DNA of 9,609 bases from Bacteroidales bacterium (GTDB lineage: Bacteria > Bacteroidota > Bacteroidia > Bacteroidales > NBLH01): NCBI GenBank assembly GCA_029210905.1, contig JARGGF010000102.1, forward strand, positions 1 to 9,609. Reading direction: 5' to 3'. Both the position numbers and the translations under genes were made by a program. Under the pieces are notes generated by a model. The model did no database searches. It saw nothing but the letters and a program-made list of their open reading frames with translations, and was not told the DNA's origin. This document shows positions 7,345-9,609 of this stretch, piece after piece; position 1 is the first letter of the stretch; each line of letters starts with the position of its first letter.

Positions 7345-8172
7345 CTATTTTAAACTTTGATTTTTTAATAAATTAAAAGAGAGTAAATTGAGGCTCAAAG
7401 AAATATTAATTGAGGAGATACTTTTGTAATTTGGCCGGCTGTTGTATATTTCATCAGGGGCATCATCATCACTGTTATCGGCGTTTTTATCTATGGCCAG
7501 TAAATTTTTTTCAAGATAAACCCCCAGTGAGAGTCCATGATATTTAATTCCAAGTCCTCCTTTATAGTAGAGTGTTACAGTCCTGAACGTATTAAGGTTT
7601 TTAAAAATAATTTCATTTCTTACACTACGGGTATCTTCATAAAAGTCTCCTGGTTTTAAACTTAAAAGGTAATAAGCTGAAATTCCGCCAAATACATATG
7701 GCCTTATAGTTTTAGTTTTAAAAAAAACATAACCGGCAGTCAAAGAATTTCCTATATATGCCCACTTTAGTTTAATACTGTTATATCCAAGATTTTCTAA
7801 CTTGCTATCAGGGTTAAAAGCATTGGCATAGTCAGAAAAATCAACGGAATTTTTATACTTGGCTTCATTTGAGGTCCATGTTGCAAAAATATCGGCTTCA
7901 AAAAACAGACTGTTTCCCTTATCATATCTTATATAGAGGCTGGGGAAAGGGATATACGATTGGGTTTCGGAAGTTTCAAATCCACTGAAGCGGATGGTTT
8001 CATTGTATTCATTGGCAAAGTAATATACATAATCATTTATATCATATTGATAAAATGATGTTTTTTGAAGCGGGGTTACAAAGGTTCTTAAGCCAATATG
8101 TAAAAATTGGCCATAAACGATTGAAAAAGGCAAGAGAAAGAGTAGAAGAAGGATAATGACTTTTGTTTTCAT
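7345..8172 (-). CDS. putative outer-membrane beta-barrel protein
   Basis: This encodes 275 residues. Residues 1-21 are a Sec signal (poly-Leu core, ending IVYG before Gln22), with no lipobox Cys. The mature part has alternating polar/hydrophobic strands rich in Tyr and Phe, for example 'FPSLYIRYDKGNSLFFEADI', 'IRPYVFGGISAYYLL' and 'LGIKYHGLSLGVYLEKNLL'. It ends in 'SINISLSLNLLSFNLL'. The 'PYVFGGI' segment is typical of small outer-membrane barrels, and the mature size (~254 residues) would suit roughly 8-12 strands. Between the last strands, residues 228-241 form an acidic loop (DKNADNSDDDAPDE) that could bind divalent cations. It is the first gene of the three-gene operon, with 5 nt to the lipoprotein start. 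No promoter matching the Bacteroidota consensus was convincing in the 153-nt gap upstream. The barrel call rests on strand pattern; ligand or transport role is unknown. Confidence 0.75.
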   Translation of the reverse strand: MKTKVIILLLLFLLPFSIVYGQFLHIGLRTFVTPLQKTSFYQYDINDYVYYFANEYNETIRFSGFETSETQSYIPFPSLYIRYDKGNSLFFEADIFATWTSNEAKYKNSVDFSDYANAFNPDSKLENLGYNSIKLKWAYIGNSLTAGYVFFKTKTIRPYVFGGISAYYLLSLKPGDFYEDTRSVRNEIIFKNLNTFRTVTLYYKGGLGIKYHGLSLGVYLEKNLLAIDKNADNSDDDAPDEIYNSRPNYKSISSINISLSLNLLSFNLLKNQSLK

Positions 8173-8283
8173 TGTTTTAAGTCTTTGATTTCAACAAATT
8201 GCAATAAATAAGGAAAAAAAGATGAATATATCTTAAAATAGGGTTAAATGAAAATTATTTTGATAAAATGCCTGTTGGATGAT

Positions 8284-8329
8284 ATAAGATTCGGCAAAAG
8301 TGGGTGCGGAATATGTCCTGAATTCTTAT
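8284..8329 (-). repeat. imperfect inverted repeat at the end of the retropepsin-like gene
   Basis: On the minus strand ATAAGAATTC, overlapping the TAA stop of the retropepsin-like gene, is complemented 27 nt later by GAATCTTAT, with one bulged base. The loop is long and no U-run follows, so a terminator role is weak. The rest of the 153-nt gap (8173-8325) shows no gene. Confidence 0.2.
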
Positions 8330-8862
8330 TTTTTTAAATAAAGCACTAACATATCATAGTCAATAACCCCTTTTCGGTTTTTAAGAATGTCATTTCCAAT
8401 GATTCCATCTATATCTTGAATTCCCATTTTATGAAAAGAATAGTTGATATGTTGTAAGTCAACAATAGAAACCTTGAAATTTCTGAGCTTTAGGTTTTCA
8501 AATTCAATGGTATTTTCATTAGAAACTTCCATTTGTAATTGAATCCCTCCTGCAGTTTTTGCAATTTTATTTGACTTTTTACTGATAAGTCGAAATTTTT
8601 TTCTGTTTTTTCTGTCTATAATTGAAGTACTAGCGCCTGTATCAAGAATAAAATGTCCTTTTACTTTGTTAAGGTTGGCATACAGACTTAGATGTCCGCT
8701 ATTTAATTGGGTTAACTGAATTTTTATGTAATCCTCTTCTTTTGCAAGTAAACGGTTAACTGCTTTGGGATTTAAATTTAACGATTCTTCTTTCACTTGA
8801 TTTGTGCATGATGCAAAAATAATTTGAAGAAAAATTATTGAAGTAAAAAGTACCTTATTCAT
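8326..8862 (-). CDS. retropepsin-like (clan AA) aspartic protease lipoprotein
   Basis: This encodes 178 residues. Residues 1-19 are a lipoprotein signal (IIFASC, lipidated Cys19). The mature protein carries one clan AA aspartic protease half: a flap-preceding strand 'GHFILDTGASTSIID' with catalytic Asp74-Thr75-Gly76-Ala77-Ser78, and the downstream hydrophobic-hydrophobic-Gly motif 'IDGIIGNDIL' at ~151-160, followed by the final strands 'GVIDYDMLVLYL'. One DTG per chain means activity would require a homodimer, as in retropepsins. It would be anchored in the inner or outer membrane facing the periplasm or surface. The start ATG at 8862 gives the normal signal, and no Shine-Dalgarno is present. 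It lies 153 nt upstream of the three-gene operon in the same direction, and is divergent from the gene at 9035. Co-transcription with the operon is possible but not shown. Substrate is unknown. Confidence 0.9.
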   Translation of the reverse strand: MNKVLFTSIIFLQIIFASCTNQVKEESLNLNPKAVNRLLAKEEDYIKIQLTQLNSGHLSLYANLNKVKGHFILDTGASTSIIDRKNRKKFRLISKKSNKIAKTAGGIQLQMEVSNENTIEFENLKLRNFKVSIVDLQHINYSFHKMGIQDIDGIIGNDILKNRKGVIDYDMLVLYLKK

Positions 8863-8864
8863 TG

Positions 8865-8878
8865 TATAAAACTTTATA
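8865..8878. repeat. short AT palindrome just upstream of the retropepsin-like gene
   Basis: TATAAA-AC-TTTATA begins 3 nt before the ATG at 8862, so on the transcript it would fall in the 5' leader. It could be a weak hairpin near the ribosome entry site or chance in AT-rich DNA. A possible -7 element for this gene, TATCTTAG (minus strand, 8891-8884), has one mismatch to TAnnTTTG but no TTG at the right distance. Confidence 0.2.
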
Positions 8879-8951
8879 TTCAGCTAAGATAGTGAGAATT
8901 GGATATTTAAGCCTGAATAATTATGACTATTTTTGTAAAAATTATTTAATT

Positions 8952-8964
8952 CCGATAATATCGG
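8952..8964. promoter_or_regulatory. 13-bp palindrome, candidate operator in the divergent intergenic region
   Basis: CCGATA-A-TATCGG has perfect 6-nt arms around one central base. It contains most of the G+C in an otherwise AT-rich 172-nt region between the divergent genes starting at 8862 and 9035. It lies 21 nt upstream of the TTG of the predicted promoter at 8986-9015, where an activator or repressor site would be expected. The binding protein is unknown. Confidence 0.4.
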
Positions 8965-8985
8965 TCATGCAATAGAAATAATAGA

Positions 8986-9015
8986 TTGGCTATTGTTTTG
9001 AGGCAATTAACTTTG
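8986..9015 (+). promoter_or_regulatory. Bacteroidota-type promoter for the gene at 9035
   Basis: TTG at 8986-8988, a 19-nt spacer, then TAACTTTG at 9008-9015, an exact match to the -7 form TAnnTTTG with the -33 TTG at the accepted spacing. Transcription would begin near 9020-9023, leaving a short leader of about 12-15 nt before ATG 9035. A second -7-like match, TATTTTTG at 8928-8935, lacks a TTG at the right distance (nearest is 26 nt away). Confidence 0.6.
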
Positions 9016-9034
9016 GATTAATTAGATTTGAATT

Positions 9035-9609
9035 ATGGATAAGGAATTGATTGATAGCCTTTGGCGTTGGTTTTATAATAATGAGCAGAAGATTATTTAT
9101 TGTATTGACAATGAGATTGTTGAAGAACAACAGGAAATAGTCAGAAACATCGATAACCTGGTACTTGATTTGGGAAGGTTTAGTTGGGAAATTGCACCCG
9201 GAAATAATAAACCATGGTCCTTTACGATTTCTCCAAATGGAGACAAAGAGCTGCTAAAACAGACAAAAGCAATAATAAAGGAGGCTCCTGAACTTAAGAG
9301 TTGGGAATTTAACTACTGTAAGCCTGCAAAAAACTGGGATCGTAAATTTTCTCTTTACGATGAAAATGTGAATGTACTGCAAGTTGATGCCTCATCATGG
9401 AATTATATTGTTATACCGATGTCTGAGGTAAAATTTGAAATAATAATTGAAGCCAGAAATATTAAACATCTTGATGCTGAAACTGCAAAAAATGCTGCTA
9501 ATTTGGTAGTATTAAATGAAATTGGCGAAGAGGCTAAAATTCAGCATGTTAGTGTTGTTAATATTGTATCCAAGCTGGAAAATAAATATGCTTCGCAAAA
9601 GACCGATAT
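9035..9609 (+). CDS. uncharacterised cytoplasmic protein, N-terminal part (3' end outside window)
   Basis: Starting at ATG 9035 (MDKELIDSLWRWFYNNEQKI), the frame stays open through 191 codons to the window edge with no stop. There is no signal peptide or membrane segment, so it is probably cytoplasmic. The N-terminus is tryptophan-rich (Trp10, 12, 51, 61, 90, 101, 122). A central stretch 'ISPNGDKELLKQTKAIIKEA' followed by 'PELKSWEFNYCKPAKNWD' has the regular alpha/beta look of a small globular domain. The pattern resembles conserved hypothetical proteins of Bacteroidota, but I do not recognise a family with confidence and give no function. No frameshift is seen. It is divergent from the retropepsin-like gene and follows the predicted promoter at 8986-9015. 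The start is supported by that promoter; there is no Shine-Dalgarno-like sequence. Confidence 0.85.
   Translation, partial: MDKELIDSLWRWFYNNEQKIIYCIDNEIVEEQQEIVRNIDNLVLDLGRFSWEIAPGNNKPWSFTISPNGDKELLKQTKAIIKEAPELKSWEFNYCKPAKNWDRKFSLYDENVNVLQVDASSWNYIVIPMSEVKFEIIIEARNIKHLDAETAKNAANLVVLNEIGEEAKIQHVSVVNIVSKLENKYASQKTD

Noticed and set aside
7340..7345. GTG at 7345 as the start of the PepSY-like lipoprotein
   Set aside because: ATG at 7339 is in frame two codons later, gives a standard MKHL lipoprotein signal and leaves a normal 5-nt gap; GTG would add only two residues.
8928..8935. TATTTTTG as a second promoter for the right-edge gene
   Set aside because: It matches TAnnTTTG but the nearest upstream TTG is 26 nt away, outside the usual 19-21 nt spacing; the 8986-9015 pair is better.

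Overview
The window looks like a chromosomal stretch of an AT-rich member of the Bacteroidota. Several signals point there: lipoprotein signals ending in F-x-S-C, Sec signals ending in 'TAQ' or 'YGQ', no Shine-Dalgarno-like sequence before the starts, and one good match to the Bacteroidota promoter form (TTG, 19 nt, TAnnTTTG) at 8986-9015. The protein families (WD40-caspase, PepSY-like repeat lipoprotein, retropepsin-like lipoprotein) fit the same phylum. No rRNA, tRNA, CRISPR array, transposase, insertion sequence or phage gene was seen. Genus cannot be told from the sequence.

Layout. At the left edge, the 3' part of a plus-strand gene (1-716) ends in a beta-rich domain and a lysine-rich tail. 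It converges on a minus-strand gene for a small cysteine-rich, zinc-ribbon-like protein (923-1408). A 279-nt gap with two inverted repeats follows. Then comes a large minus-strand block, read from right to left: a retropepsin-like lipoprotein (8862-8326); after 153 nt, an outer-membrane beta-barrel candidate (8172-7345); a 742-residue lipoprotein with seven PepSY-like repeats (7339-5111); and an exported 1138-residue WD40-Ig-caspase protein with an EF-hand loop (5104-1688). The last three genes are separated by only 5 and 6 nt and are almost certainly one operon. At the right edge a divergent plus-strand gene (9035 to the window end, incomplete) has its own predicted promoter.

How the genes may work together. 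All four minus-strand block products carry export signals. Two are predicted proteases (caspase His945/Cys995; retropepsin Asp74), one is a repeat protein from a superfamily often attached to proteases as an inhibitory or propeptide module, and one is a probable outer-membrane barrel. The best reading is an envelope-located, possibly calcium-responsive proteolytic module in which the PepSY-like lipoprotein is partner, inhibitor or substrate of the caspase. The domain calls rest on visible motifs; the functional coupling is inference from gene order and spacing.
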